64,000 nucleotides of DNA from an uncultured Tateyamaria sp. (GTDB taxonomy: Bacteria > Pseudomonadota > Alphaproteobacteria > Rhodobacterales > Rhodobacteraceae), in contig NZ_CANLVZ010000016.1 in NCBI RefSeq assembly GCF_947494755.1, forward strand, positions 25,801 through 89,800, read 5' to 3'. Of the stretch, positions 35,199 through 45,002 are shown in pieces; positions within the stretch are counted from its first letter, which is position 1; the number at the start of each line of letters is the position of its first letter. The translations under genes were made by a program, and so were the position numbers. Below the pieces are notes generated by a model that worked only from the letters and a program-made list of their open reading frames with translations, was not told the origin of the DNA and made no database searches.

Positions 35199-35720
35199 AT
35201 GTCATTTGACGCATTTATGTATATCCCCGGTGTGAAAGAAGTCGAAGGCGAGACCCAAGACGAGGACATGTCCAAAGAGAAAGCCTGGGAAATCCTGAGC
35301 TTTGAAATCGGTGCCGAGAACAACATCAATATCGGGTCGATCTCTGGTGGTGGTGGTGCCGGGAAGGCCACGTTCAAGGAATTGACCGTGACCAAGAAAA
35401 CCGACACGGCCTCGTGTGGTCTGTTCCTGAAGCTGTGCGAAGGCGCTCACTTTGATGACGCGCACATCGTGCTGCGTCGTTCGGGCGGTGCCACAAGCAA
35501 GTCTGGTGTGACCTTCCTGCAGTTCGATTTCAAACTGCTGATGGTTCAGGATATCAGCTGGTCCGGTTCGGACGGGGATGACATCTGCGAAGAGACGCTG
35601 GTCATGCAGTACGGTGCGATGAAAGTCACATACAGTGCGCAGGACAAGCAGGGTAAGATGAAAGAGCACTCCAAAGCCATGTGGAGCCGCGTCAAGAACA
35701 AGGCCGAGCTGGTCGTATAA
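35199..35720 (+). CDS. hcp: Hcp (TssD), inner tube protein
   Basis: 173 residues, typical for Hcp. The start SFDAFMYIPGVKEVEGETQD and the middle ISGGGGAGKATFKELTVTKK match the family. Hcp hexamers stack to make the tube that is propelled out of the cell and can carry small effectors. An AAGGA site lies nine bases before the ATG. A GC-rich hairpin follows the stop codon and may raise hcp mRNA above that of the downstream genes. This is the only hcp gene in the window. Confidence 0.95.
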   Translation: MSFDAFMYIPGVKEVEGETQDEDMSKEKAWEILSFEIGAENNINIGSISGGGGAGKATFKELTVTKKTDTASCGLFLKLCEGAHFDDAHIVLRRSGGATSKSGVTFLQFDFKLLMVQDISWSGSDGDDICEETLVMQYGAMKVTYSAQDKQGKMKEHSKAMWSRVKNKAELVV

Positions 35721-35756
35721 GCCCCGCGCTTTTCGCACTTTCTTGAACAACCTGGT

Positions 35757-35776
35757 CAAGCCCCCCTCGGGGCTTG
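35757..35776 (+). terminator. Hairpin between hcp and tagJ
   Basis: CAAGCCCC-CCTC-GGGGCTTG is a perfect eight-base-pair stem with a four-base loop, 36 bases after the hcp stop. It is followed by CCCTTTGCC rather than a T-run. It could be a partial terminator or a 3'-end stabiliser that lets hcp be made in excess. Confidence 0.5.
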
Positions 35777-35812
35777 CCCTTTGCCGCCTTATGCCCAATC
35801 TGGAGATGCCCC

Positions 35813-36640
35813 GTGCAAGCCGAAGACCTACTCAAAGCCGGTGATCTGGATGGCGCATTGGCCGCGTTGCAGGATGCCGTGCGCGCTGACGCATCAAACC
35901 CTGCCTTGCGCATCTTTCTGTTCCAGTTGCTGAGCGTCCGTGGCGAATGGAAACGCGCCATTGCCCAGCTCAAGGTGTCCGCAGAGATGGACGAGATGGC
36001 CGTGCCCATGGCCCAGACCTATCGCGAAGGCATCATCTGCGAGGTCTACCGCGACAAGGTATTCGCGGGCGAAAAGGACCCCCTGATTTTTGGCGAGCCC
36101 CAGGAATGGATCGCCCTGATCCTTGAGGCCCTCAAGGCCAATGCCGCAGGCCGCCCCGACGAGGCCGCCGCCACCCGTGCCCGCGCTTTTGACGCCGCGC
36201 CCACGACGACCGGCTCCATTGATGGCACCCGTTTCGAGTGGATCGCCGATGCCGATATGCGCCTTGGCCCGATCCTTGAGGTTGTCATCAACGGCAAATA
36301 CTACTGGATGCCTTTCACCACGATCTCCCGCATCGAATTCGACGCCCCCGCCGATCTGCGCGACGCGGTGTGGACCCCTTGCACCTTGACCACCTCCAAC
36401 GGTGGTGAGGTCGTGGGCCTGATCCCCACCCGCTATGCTGGCACCATCGAACAGGGTGGTGCGGCCGAAAAGCTGGCCCGCGCCACCAACTGGGTCGATC
36501 TGGGTGCCGAGACCTTTGCCGGTGTCGGCCAGCGCCTGTTTGCCACTGATCTGGGGGACACCGCGCTGATGGATATGCGTGTGCTCGACCTCGACACGGC
36601 CGAGGATGCGGGTACGGACACCTCTGGCGGCGGGGATTGA
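35813..36640 (+). CDS. tagJ: TagJ/ImpE, T6SS accessory protein
   Basis: 275 residues from the GTG at 35813, which has GGAG seven bases upstream and gives the family start (M/V)QAEDLLKAGDLDGALAAL; the ATG-like frame up to 35774 has no such site. The N-terminal half is a TPR-like helical domain (DLDGALAALQDAVRADASNPALR). The C-terminal half is the ImpE domain (FEWIADADMRLGPILEVVINGKYYWMPF). TagJ proteins bind TssB and are thought to influence sheath disassembly with ClpV. The gene sits between hcp and tssE, as in many alphaproteobacterial clusters. Confidence 0.9.
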   Translation: MQAEDLLKAGDLDGALAALQDAVRADASNPALRIFLFQLLSVRGEWKRAIAQLKVSAEMDEMAVPMAQTYREGIICEVYRDKVFAGEKDPLIFGEPQEWIALILEALKANAAGRPDEAAATRARAFDAAPTTTGSIDGTRFEWIADADMRLGPILEVVINGKYYWMPFTTISRIEFDAPADLRDAVWTPCTLTTSNGGEVVGLIPTRYAGTIEQGGAAEKLARATNWVDLGAETFAGVGQRLFATDLGDTALMDMRVLDLDTAEDAGTDTSGGGD

Positions 36641-36643
36641 TCC

Positions 36644-37141
36644 ATGTCCGACAAGATGATCGCCGAACGCTTGCAGCCCTCCCTTCTGGATCGGCTGACG
36701 GATGACAATCCGACCGAGTTGACCGAGCGTCGCGAGACCCGCGTGATCGACGTGCGCCAGCTGCGCGACATCATCCAGCGCGATCTGGCCTGGTTGCTCA
36801 ACACCGCCAACAGCGCGGCCCAGATCGATGCGGATGTCTATCCCAATGTCATCGCCTCGACCCTGAATTTCGGTATTCGTGAGGTCGCGGGCGATTATTC
36901 CACCGCCGAGCGGGCCGAGATGATCCGCAAGTCCATCATGGAGTCGGTGCAGGTCTTTGAGCCCCGCATTCACCCCGGATCGCTGGATGTCGAATTGCGT
37001 GTAGGCCAGGAAAACCGCGACACCGTTGTCTCTTATGACATCCGCGCGGACATGTGGGCCCAACCGATGCCCATCGAGTTGTATCTGCGCAGCCAGGTCG
37101 ATGTGACCACGGGCGAGCTGCAACTGGAAAGGATCGCCTGA
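36644..37141 (+). CDS. tssE: TssE, gp25-like baseplate subunit
   Basis: 165 residues with the gp25/TssE layout. The conserved core includes LRDIIQRDLAWLLNTANS, the segment VIASTLNFGIREVAGDY, and IMESVQVFEPRI followed by LDVEL. TssE with TssF, TssG and TssK forms the baseplate wedges. It is three bases after the tagJ stop and seven bases before tssF, consistent with one transcript. Length and order are normal. Confidence 0.93.
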   Translation: MSDKMIAERLQPSLLDRLTDDNPTELTERRETRVIDVRQLRDIIQRDLAWLLNTANSAAQIDADVYPNVIASTLNFGIREVAGDYSTAERAEMIRKSIMESVQVFEPRIHPGSLDVELRVGQENRDTVVSYDIRADMWAQPMPIELYLRSQVDVTTGELQLERIA

Positions 37142-37148
37142 CCCCGCC

Positions 37149-39026
37149 ATGGATACCCGACTGCTCAAACACTACGAAGGCGAGTTGGCCTTCATGCGCG
37201 ACATGGGGGCCGAGTTCGCGCAGGCCTATCCCAAGATCGCGTCCCGTCTGGGCATGGACGGGATGGAGGTGGTCGACCCTTACGTGGAACGGCTCCTTGA
37301 AGGCGTCGCCTTTCTGTCCGCCCGTGTGCAGCTTGAACTTGAGCTGCAATATCCGGCCCTGACCTCGCACCTGCTCGAGATCATCTATCCGCATTACCTG
37401 AGCCCCTCACCGTCGATGATGATCGCCGCCTTTGAGCCGGACATGCAGAATGCCGCCCTTGCCGATGGCTATGTCATTCCGCGCCATTCGGAGTTGCGCA
37501 GCACCTTGGGCGATGATGATCATACCGCCTGCGTGTTCCGCACTGCCGCTGACGTCAAGCTGTGGCCCATCACCATCACCGAGGCCGAGTATATTGATGG
37601 CCGGGGCGAGTTGGTCGCCGCCGGTGTCTCGCGTCAGACCGAGGCCCGCGCCGGTATCCGCCTGCGTCTGAACCGTCATGGCGGTCTGCCGATCTCCGAA
37701 CTGTCGATGGACAGCCTTGTGCTGTACCTCAATGGGCAAGAGGGCAAGAACTGGGCCCTGCACGAATTGCTGAGCACGCAGGTGACCGGCGTTGTGGGCC
37801 GCTCGACCGACCGGCGCGCCGACTGGATCACCGAATTGCCCAACGGCGCGGTCGAGCCGCGCGGCTATGACCCCGAAGAGGCACTGTTGCCCACCCCGCA
37901 GCGCAGCTTTGACGGCTATCGGTTGTTGCAGGAATATTTTGCGATGCCCGAACGTTTCCATTTTGTGGAGGTGAAGGGGTTGTCGCTGGCGCTGACCCGT
38001 TGCACCGGGTCGGATGTGGACATCTATATCCTGCTAAGGAATGGCGATCCCGATATCGCCGCCGGTGTCACGCCCGAGGCGTTTACGCTCAATGCCGTGC
38101 CTGCCGCGAACCTGTTTCACAAACGCTGTGACCGCGTTCATGTCAGCAGCTCGAAGGTGGATCACCATGTGGTCGCCGACCGCACCGCGCCGATGGATTT
38201 CGAGATTTATGCCATCGAAAGCGTGGCCGGGATTTCGGCGGATGGCGAAAAGGACGTGCCGTTTCGCCCGTTCTACTCCGCGACCGATCTGACGGCGGCG
38301 GGTGACATGCACACCGCCTATTTCACCCAAGCCCGCAAGATGCGCCAACGCTCGGAAAAGGAACGGCTGAAAGGCGTGCGCACGTCCTATCTGGGTTCGG
38401 AAATCTATCTGTCTTTGGTGGATGCCGAACAGGCTCCCTATGGCCCGTCGCTGGACCAGCTTGCCATCCAGGCGATGGTCACGAACCGAGATCTGCCGCT
38501 GCTGTTGCCCACCGGAGCCAAGGACGTGTTCCACCTGCCCGTCGGTGGCCCGGTCGCCCATATCACAACACCTGTCGGTCCGACGCGGCCTCGTCAGACG
38601 TTGGCGCAGGGCGACACCGCGTGGCGGCTGATTTCGCATCTGAGCCTCAACTATATCAGCATCGCCGACAACAGTGCCGATGACAGCGCGGCGGCTTTGC
38701 GCGAACTGATCGGTATCTATGCGCCCTCGGGCAACAAGGTGCTGGAAAAGCAGCTTGAGGGGCTGAACGCCGTCAGCACCCGCCCCATCGTGCGGCGCAT
38801 GGCGGATGAGGTGCTGTCGACGGCTGTGCGCGGTCTCGAGATTTCGATCACCTTTGACGAGAGCTTTTTCGAGGGCACCAGTGCCTATGCGCTTGGCGCC
38901 GTATTGGAGCGGTTTTTCCGCAAGTATGTATCCATCAACAGTTTTACCGAAACGGTGCTTGTCACCCAGCAACGCGGGGAGATTACCCGATGGCGGCCGG
39001 AAACCGGTCTGGGGAGGATCGTCTAG
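37149..39026 (+). CDS. tssF: TssF, baseplate subunit
   Basis: 625 residues, the expected length of TssF/VasA. The start LLKHYEGELAFMRDMGAEFA and the early FLSARVQLELELQYPALTSHLLEI are characteristic. The protein is soluble and binds TssG and TssE in the baseplate. The gene follows tssE by seven bases, and its end overlaps the tssG start by 37 bases, so the pair is translationally coupled. No frame interruption is seen. Confidence 0.94.
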   Translation: MDTRLLKHYEGELAFMRDMGAEFAQAYPKIASRLGMDGMEVVDPYVERLLEGVAFLSARVQLELELQYPALTSHLLEIIYPHYLSPSPSMMIAAFEPDMQNAALADGYVIPRHSELRSTLGDDDHTACVFRTAADVKLWPITITEAEYIDGRGELVAAGVSRQTEARAGIRLRLNRHGGLPISELSMDSLVLYLNGQEGKNWALHELLSTQVTGVVGRSTDRRADWITELPNGAVEPRGYDPEEALLPTPQRSFDGYRLLQEYFAMPERFHFVEVKGLSLALTRCTGSDVDIYILLRNGDPDIAAGVTPEAFTLNAVPAANLFHKRCDRVHVSSSKVDHHVVADRTAPMDFEIYAIESVAGISADGEKDVPFRPFYSATDLTAAGDMHTAYFTQARKMRQRSEKERLKGVRTSYLGSEIYLSLVDAEQAPYGPSLDQLAIQAMVTNRDLPLLLPTGAKDVFHLPVGGPVAHITTPVGPTRPRQTLAQGDTAWRLISHLSLNYISIADNSADDSAAALRELIGIYAPSGNKVLEKQLEGLNAVSTRPIVRRMADEVLSTAVRGLEISITFDESFFEGTSAYALGAVLERFFRKYVSINSFTETVLVTQQRGEITRWRPETGLGRIV

Positions 39027-40036
39027 CCTCTCTTGAGACGCTGGCCGCATCCCCGGAACAACATCACATCTTTCACGCTTTCCGGTTGTTGGAAGCAGCC
39101 TTTCCCGACGCGCCCCGTATCGGTGAGGCGCGCCGCCCGCGCGAGGATGCGGTGCGCCATGGTCAAGAGGCCGAGCTGAAATTCCCGCCCTCGACCCTGG
39201 CCGCGTTCGACCCACCCAAGGGCAGCAAGCCGGGCCGTCTGACCAACCGCTTCTTTGGCATGTTCGGCCCCTCGGGCCCGCTGCCGCTGCACCTGACCGA
39301 ATATGCCCGCGAGCGGATGCGCAACCACCGTGACCCCACGCTGGTGCGCTTTGCCGACATGCTCACCCACCGCCTGACCACGCTGTTTTATCGCGCGTGG
39401 CGGTCGGGCCAGCCCGCAGCCAGTTTTGATCGCGGCGAGAATGACGGGATCGAACAGAAGGTCGCCGCCATTGCCGGTCTTCACGGGCGGCAGTTGCGCG
39501 GCAAGGATGACTTGCCGGATCTGGCCAAGCGCCACTTTGCCGGGTTGTTGTCGCAAGGCCCCAAGAATGCCGAGGGGCTGCAATCGATGATCCAGGCCTT
39601 TTTCGGCGCGCGCGTCGAGGTGCAGGAATTCGTCGGCTGCTGGCTCGAGCTGGAACCGGACGACCGCTGGCAGATGGGCCAAGCCGCCCAACTGGGCCGC
39701 ACCGCCTCGATCGGGGATCGGGTGTGGACCCGGTCGGCCAAGTTCCGGCTGCGCATTGGCCCGCTCAGCTACGCTGACTATCAGCGCCTGTTGCCGGGCG
39801 GTGGATCGCTGGCCCGCCTGCGCGCGGTCGTGCGCAACTATGTGGGCGACGCACTCGATTGGGATGTAAATCTGGTCCTTGCGGCCGATGACATCCCGGA
39901 GCCGAAACTGGGCGAAACGGTCCGCCTTGGTCAAACCGGATGGATTGGCCAGAAAACCATAACAAAAGATGCGGATGATCTGTTTCTGGAGCCCAACATC
40001 CAGACCCATGCCGCTGTACTCTCGGGAGGGACATAA
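38990..40036 (+). CDS. tssG: TssG, baseplate subunit
   Basis: 348 residues, matching TssG/VasB. Recognisable stretches are HHIFHAFRLLEAAFPDAPRIG, FFGMFGPSGPLPLHLTEYA and FGARVEVQEFVGCWLEL. It starts inside the last 37 bases of tssF and ends three bases before clpV. TssG bridges TssF and TssK in the baseplate wedge. It is a single copy in this window. Confidence 0.93.
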   Translation: MAAGNRSGEDRLASLETLAASPEQHHIFHAFRLLEAAFPDAPRIGEARRPREDAVRHGQEAELKFPPSTLAAFDPPKGSKPGRLTNRFFGMFGPSGPLPLHLTEYARERMRNHRDPTLVRFADMLTHRLTTLFYRAWRSGQPAASFDRGENDGIEQKVAAIAGLHGRQLRGKDDLPDLAKRHFAGLLSQGPKNAEGLQSMIQAFFGARVEVQEFVGCWLELEPDDRWQMGQAAQLGRTASIGDRVWTRSAKFRLRIGPLSYADYQRLLPGGGSLARLRAVVRNYVGDALDWDVNLVLAADDIPEPKLGETVRLGQTGWIGQKTITKDADDLFLEPNIQTHAAVLSGGT

Positions 40037-40039
40037 CCC

Positions 40040-42775
40040 ATGACGGAAATCAGCCGCGTTGCCCTGTTTGGCAAGCTCAACAGCCTTGGCTTCAAAGCCA
40101 TCGAGGGCGCCACCGTATTCTGCAAGATGCGCGGCAACCCCTATGTCGAGGTGGTGCACTGGCTGCACCAGATCCTCAACAATCAGGACAGCGACATTCA
40201 TCGCATCATCCAGCATTTCGATCTCGATGCAGGCGCGATCGCGACCGAGATGACAAAGGCGCTGGACAACCTGCCACGCGGAGCTTCGTCCGTCAGTGAC
40301 CTGTCCGCCCATCTCGAGGACGTGATGGAGCGGGCCTGGGTCTGGGGTTCGCTGCTGTATTCCTCGAACCAGGTGCGCACGGGGCATTTGATTTTGGGCA
40401 TGCTCGAGACGCCCAACCTCAAGAACATCCTGATGAGCATTTCGCCGACGCTGGCGGGCATCAAGGCAGATGCCCTTGCTGATGATTTCCACAACATCAC
40501 CGACGGCTCGCCCGAAGATGCAATGCGCCCGCAAGACGGGTCGGTCACCGGTGGTGGTGCAGAGCCGGGCGAAGCAAGCGGTGCCATGGCCCCGTCGCAG
40601 ATGGGCAAGCAGGAAGCGTTGGAGCAGTTCTGTACCGACCTCACCGAACAGGCCCGCAATGGCGAGATTGACCCCATCGTGGGCCGGGACGAGGAAATCC
40701 GCCAGATCGTCGACGTCCTGATGCGCCGGCGTCAGAACAACCCGATCCTGACCGGTGAGGCCGGTGTCGGTAAAACGGCTGTGGTCGAAGGGTTCGCACT
40801 GCGCATCGCCCGCGGTGACGTGCCGCCTGCCTTGCGTGATGTGCGCCTGCTGGTGCTGGATGTGGGCCTGTTGCAAGCCGGCGCGTCCATGAAGGGCGAG
40901 TTTGAAAACCGTCTGCGTCAGGTCATTGACGAGGTGCAGGGATCGACCACCCCCATCGTGATGTTCGTGGACGAAACGCACACGCTGGTCGGGGCAGGGG
41001 GGGCCGCCGGAACGGGCGACGCCGCCAACCTGCTGAAACCCGCGCTGGCGCGCGGCACGTTGCGCACCATCGGTGCGACCACGTGGGCCGAGTACAAGAA
41101 ATACATCGAAAAAGACCCTGCCCTGACCCGCCGCTTTCAGGTCGTGCATGTGGAAGAACCCGACATCCCCAAGGCCGTGCTGATGATGCGCGGCATCGCG
41201 GCGATGCTGGAAAAGCACCACAAGGTGCAGGTGCTGGACGAAGGGATCGAGGCGTCGGTCACTCTGTCCGCCCGCTATATCCCGGCGCGCCAATTGCCCG
41301 ACAAGTCGGTCAGCCTGCTCGATACCGCCTGTGCCCGCGTCGCTGTCAGCCAGCACGCCGTGCCCGCACAGGTCGATGACAGCCAGCGCCGGATTGAATC
41401 GCTGACCACCGAGTTGGAGATCATCGGGCGGGATGAGACCGCAGGCTATGACGTGGCCGAACGCCGCGCCGAGGTGCAGGCCCAGAAGGATGCCGAGGCC
41501 GAGCGTCTGACCGGCCTCAAGGAGAACTGGGAAAAGGAAAAAATCCTCGTCTCCGAAATCATCGAGTTGCGCGCCAAGCTGCGGGAAAGCGGCCAGCAGG
41601 TCGAGACCACGCACACGCCCGAAGGGACCGCCGCCGATGAGGCCGCTGCCGAGAGCGAGGCGGTCACCCCAATCAGCGAGGAAGAGCGCGCCGCGATCAT
41701 GGCCGAGTTGAAGGCCAAAAACGCCGAACTGGTCACGCAACAGGGCGACAGCCCTCTGATCATGCCCATCGTGGATCATCAGGCGGTCGCAAGCGTTGTC
41801 GGCGACTGGACCGGCATCCCCGTGGGCCGCATGGTCAAGGACGAGATCGAGACGGTTCTGAACCTCGAAGAGCATCTGGCCAAGCGTGTGATCGGTCAGG
41901 ACCACGCGATGAAGATGATTGCCAAGCGCATCCAGACATCCCGCGCGGGCCTCGACAACCCATCCAAACCAATCGGGGTGTTCATGCTGGCGGGGACGTC
42001 CGGTGTGGGTAAAACCGAGACCGCGCTGGCGCTCGCCGAGGTTCTGTATGGGGGTGAGCAGAACGTCATCACCATCAACATGTCCGAGTACCAAGAGGCG
42101 CACACCGTGTCCTCGCTGAAAGGGGCCCCTCCGGGCTATGTGGGCTATGGCGAAGGCGGCGTGCTGACCGAGGCGGTGCGGCGCAAACCCTATTCCGTCG
42201 TCTTGCTCGACGAAGTGGAAAAAGCGCACCCGGATGTCCACGAGATCTTTTTCCAGGTGTTCGACAAGGGCGTGATGGAAGACGGCGAGGGCCGCGTGAT
42301 CGACTTCAAGAACACGCTGATCCTGCTGACCTCGAATGCGGGTACGGACCTGATCATGGACCTGTGCAGCGATCCCGAATTGCTACCCGAACCCGAAGGG
42401 ATGGCCAAGGCCCTGCGCGAGCCGCTGCTCAAGGTGTTCCCGCCCGCGCTGCTTGGGCGGTTGGTCGCGATCCCCTACTATCCGCTCAGCCCTGACATGA
42501 TCGGCAAGATCACGGTGCTGCAACTCAACCGCATCAAAAAGCGGGTCGAGGCAGCCCACGGGGTGCCGTTTGAGTATTCCGATGCGGTGGTGGCCGAGAT
42601 CGTGGATCGCTGTCAGGAACTGGAAAGCGGTGGCCGCATGATCGATGCGATCGTGACCAACACCATGTTGCCCGATATTTCCGCTGAATTCCTGCGCCGC
42701 ATGATGGAAGGGGGCACCATCGACAAGGTGGCCATCGACGTCAAAGACCACGAATTCACCTACAGCTTCGAGTAA
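40040..42775 (+). CDS. clpV: TssH/ClpV, AAA+ ATPase that recycles the sheath
   Basis: 911 residues. A Clp-N-like domain (about 1-160) is followed by two AAA+ modules: Walker A GEAGVGKT near residue 240 and GTSGVGKT at 652-659, with Walker [10 protein letters not shown] and [12 protein letters not shown] charged coiled-coil middle domain (about 450-560) lies between them. ClpV unfolds contracted TssB/TssC so the sheath can be reused. Gene order tssG-clpV is standard. A large antisense ORF (39023-42241) overlaps it but is a composition artefact. Confidence 0.95.
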   Translation: MTEISRVALFGKLNSLGFKAIEGATVFCKMRGNPYVEVVHWLHQILNNQDSDIHRIIQHFDLDAGAIATEMTKALDNLPRGASSVSDLSAHLEDVMERAWVWGSLLYSSNQVRTGHLILGMLETPNLKNILMSISPTLAGIKADALADDFHNITDGSPEDAMRPQDGSVTGGGAEPGEASGAMAPSQMGKQEALEQFCTDLTEQARNGEIDPIVGRDEEIRQIVDVLMRRRQNNPILTGEAGVGKTAVVEGFALRIARGDVPPALRDVRLLVLDVGLLQAGASMKGEFENRLRQVIDEVQGSTTPIVMFVDETHTLVGAGGAAGTGDAANLLKPALARGTLRTIGATTWAEYKKYIEKDPALTRRFQVVHVEEPDIPKAVLMMRGIAAMLEKHHKVQVLDEGIEASVTLSARYIPARQLPDKSVSLLDTACARVAVSQHAVPAQVDDSQRRIESLTTELEIIGRDETAGYDVAERRAEVQAQKDAEAERLTGLKENWEKEKILVSEIIELRAKLRESGQQVETTHTPEGTAADEAAAESEAVTPISEEERAAIMAELKAKNAELVTQQGDSPLIMPIVDHQAVASVVGDWTGIPVGRMVKDEIETVLNLEEHLAKRVIGQDHAMKMIAKRIQTSRAGLDNPSKPIGVFMLAGTSGVGKTETALALAEVLYGGEQNVITINMSEYQEAHTVSSLKGAPPGYVGYGEGGVLTEAVRRKPYSVVLLDEVEKAHPDVHEIFFQVFDKGVMEDGEGRVIDFKNTLILLTSNAGTDLIMDLCSDPELLPEPEGMAKALREPLLKVFPPALLGRLVAIPYYPLSPDMIGKITVLQLNRIKKRVEAAHGVPFEYSDAVVAEIVDRCQELESGGRMIDAIVTNTMLPDISAEFLRRMMEGGTIDKVAIDVKDHEFTYSFE

Positions 42776-42787
42776 GGACCGGCACCG

Positions 42788-43900
42788 ATGCAATTCGTCA
42801 TTCAACCCAAAAGCGGGTTCGCCGCCAGCGAACTCATCCGCATGAAAAGCAAGTCAGGTCGGATCAACTTCGAAGGCTCGATTTCAGCAACGTGGAAGGA
42901 TCCGGGCCTTGCCAAGGTCGATCAGGCTGTAGCCTCGGACTTTCTGGTCAAACTGGGGATCAACCTCGAGCGGGCCTACAAAGCCAAAATCAGTGCTTGG
43001 AAAAGTGATCTGCAAAGCAAGATGGATGCGCTGGAGGAAAAGCTGGGCAAATCCGAAGAGAAGTTTCGCAAGGAAGCACTCAAGAAATCCAAGTCCGACA
43101 GCGAGAAACAGAAGTTCGTCGAGTCACAGAACAAGGATCAGACCAGCCGTCTGGAGAAGATCAGAAAAGAGGCGCAGGCCGCTTATACCAAACTGATTTC
43201 CGATCTGGCCTTGCCTGCCCGCAAGACGACGATGAAGGCACTGGCGGAGGCCCCCAAGGAGCTGAAGAAAAGCAAGCTGTCCACGGCCATCAAGATCGGC
43301 AAATGGCTGTTGACCGCAGCCGTCATCGTGGCCGCCACCCTCGCCTTGCCCCCTGCGGGTATCACAGCGGCCTTTGTGGTCGCAGCGGCGACCATCGTTC
43401 ACAAAAGCATGTCCGCCGCCAACGATGCGGTCGGCATCTACAAGGAACACTTCAAGACGGCCAAGTTGAAGGTTGAAAAGGCCAACGCGTCGCTGGCATC
43501 GGCGGATGACGCCATCGGCGAGGCCATAGCGGACATGCGCGGCGTCAAGGATGCTATCGGTGCGATGCGCGTCAAGAAGGCCACGACCGAGATTGCGATC
43601 AACAAGTACAAGGCCCAGATCGCCGCCGCAAGCAAAGATTCCCCCGCCGCGACCAAGGCCATCTCCAAATCCACCGCCAAGGCGGATGAGGCCCAGAAAT
43701 ATATGGCGGAACTCGACGCGGCAGTAGGTGGGGACCCGGATGCAGTGCTCGCCAATCTGCAAGCCGCCCGAACTGCGCTGAAAAAGGCCATCAACGCCAT
43801 GCCCGAGCCGAAGAAGGCAAAGGAAAGCAAGCTGCAAAAGATCGTGGATTGTCTGGATGCCGTTTCGGGCCTTGCCGACGATGTGAAGGAGTTGGCCTGA
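42788..43900 (+). CDS. Helical protein with hydrophobic hairpin, candidate T6SS effector or structural protein
   Basis: 370 residues, very rich in Lys, Ala, Asp and Glu. Residues about 80-160 are a charged coiled coil. A hydrophobic region (about 172-204, WLLTAAVIVAATLALPPAG then ITAAFVVAAATIV) forms a likely helical hairpin with a Pro-Pro-Ala-Gly turn, and a second long helical region follows. No signal peptide is present. This layout recalls pore-forming helical toxins that hide a hydrophobic hairpin inside a helical bundle, though no family was recognised. It lies 12 bases after clpV in the same operon, so it is part of the system either as cargo or as a dedicated component. Which of the two cannot be told from sequence. 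Confidence 0.75.
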   Translation: MQFVIQPKSGFAASELIRMKSKSGRINFEGSISATWKDPGLAKVDQAVASDFLVKLGINLERAYKAKISAWKSDLQSKMDALEEKLGKSEEKFRKEALKKSKSDSEKQKFVESQNKDQTSRLEKIRKEAQAAYTKLISDLALPARKTTMKALAEAPKELKKSKLSTAIKIGKWLLTAAVIVAATLALPPAGITAAFVVAAATIVHKSMSAANDAVGIYKEHFKTAKLKVEKANASLASADDAIGEAIADMRGVKDAIGAMRVKKATTEIAINKYKAQIAAASKDSPAATKAISKSTAKADEAQKYMAELDAAVGGDPDAVLANLQAARTALKKAINAMPEPKKAKESKLQKIVDCLDAVSGLADDVKELA

Positions 43901-44027
43901 TCGAATATCGCGGGGCTGCTGCGTGTTAATGACCTGTGACGACACGCGCGGCCCTGCGACACCCAAATGACCCGGCGAACACGTTTGCGGTCCGCCTTTG
44001 ACTGCCGCTATTGAAAGGAACTTCGTT

Positions 44028-44975
44028 ATGCCTGCCGCTCCCGGAACCAAGACCATGGCCGCCAAGCTGTCGGTGCTGCCCACACAGGAAATGAAGCCCG
44101 AGGTCGTCAAGTGGATCAAGACGATGCCGCGTGTGGCCAAGCTGTTTGCCAAGCCGCTGACCTATGACGACAAGGTCGACCTGAACCCCAAGAAGTGGAC
44201 CGACAAAAAGCTGTCCAAAGCGATGGCCGCGCTGGTGCGTTATGAGCTTGCCTTGCTCGCCAACCGCGCAAGCGACGCCAAGAAGGTATCGGACAAGGCC
44301 AAGTCCCCCATGGAGGAAATCAAGGTCGTCGGCCTGCTTCAGAAGGCGATCAAGAAGGCGCAGGCCGACATCGACAGCAAGTGTTCGGATGCGCTTGAAG
44401 AACTCGAGTCAGGCAAGGGTGAGGCCAAAGCCGGGCTTGCTGCGGGCAAAAAGGCGATGGCGCAGATCAATACGCTCGACGTCTCGTCCCTGTTTTCCGG
44501 CATCATCGACACTGGCACCAAAGCTGCCAAGAGCCTTTATACCCCACTTGCTGGCAATGATGACAAGAAGAAGCAAGCGGCAATTTCCAAAGCCTCCAAG
44601 GACGTCGAGGCGGCGGTGTCCAAGCTGAACGACACTGGCAAGACCGCTCAGTCGGTTGCCAAATATCTGCTCGATACCGGCAAGAAGCTGAAGAACCACG
44701 AGAACGGCCAGCTTGCCGATTTCGGTATCAGCATCCTCAAGAAAGATGTCCAGCCCGAGTTGGAGAAGCTGGATGCGGACATGTCAAAGCTTGAAGATGC
44801 GCTGACCCCTTTTGCCGCCGCGTTGAAGAAAGGGGATTTGGACCTTGCCGCCGCCAAGGCACATGAAAAGAACCTGTCTGCGCTCAGCGGATTGCAGGCC
44901 ACCGCCAACAAGGCTGTTGCCGCAATGAAGTCCCTGCAAGCCAAGTTCAAGAAGATCGAAAACGACCTGAAGTAA
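44028..44975 (+). CDS. Lysine/alanine-rich helical protein, T6SS operon member
   Basis: 315 residues from the ATG at 44028, with AAAGGA eight bases upstream; an in-frame start at 43998 lacks a site. The protein is basic and almost wholly predicted helical, with heptad-like stretches (VGLLQKAIKKAQADI, LKKDVQPELEKLDADM, AAMKSLQAKFKKIEND). There is no membrane segment beyond a weak hydrophobic patch near 158-170. It follows the preceding helical protein by 127 bases. The two share composition and style but not an obvious alignment. No family was recognised. Structural, chaperone or effector roles are all possible. Confidence 0.72.
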   Translation: MPAAPGTKTMAAKLSVLPTQEMKPEVVKWIKTMPRVAKLFAKPLTYDDKVDLNPKKWTDKKLSKAMAALVRYELALLANRASDAKKVSDKAKSPMEEIKVVGLLQKAIKKAQADIDSKCSDALEELESGKGEAKAGLAAGKKAMAQINTLDVSSLFSGIIDTGTKAAKSLYTPLAGNDDKKKQAAISKASKDVEAAVSKLNDTGKTAQSVAKYLLDTGKKLKNHENGQLADFGISILKKDVQPELEKLDADMSKLEDALTPFAAALKKGDLDLAAAKAHEKNLSALSGLQATANKAVAAMKSLQAKFKKIENDLK

Positions 44976-45002
44976 GCCCCACAGTTTACGACCGGAGATG
45001 TG

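Noticed and set aside
39023..42241. Long minus-strand ORF of 1072 codons opposite tssG and clpV
   Set aside because: It is antisense to clear tssG and clpV coding sequence, has no family resemblance or start signal, and is the kind of open frame expected in high-G+C DNA.
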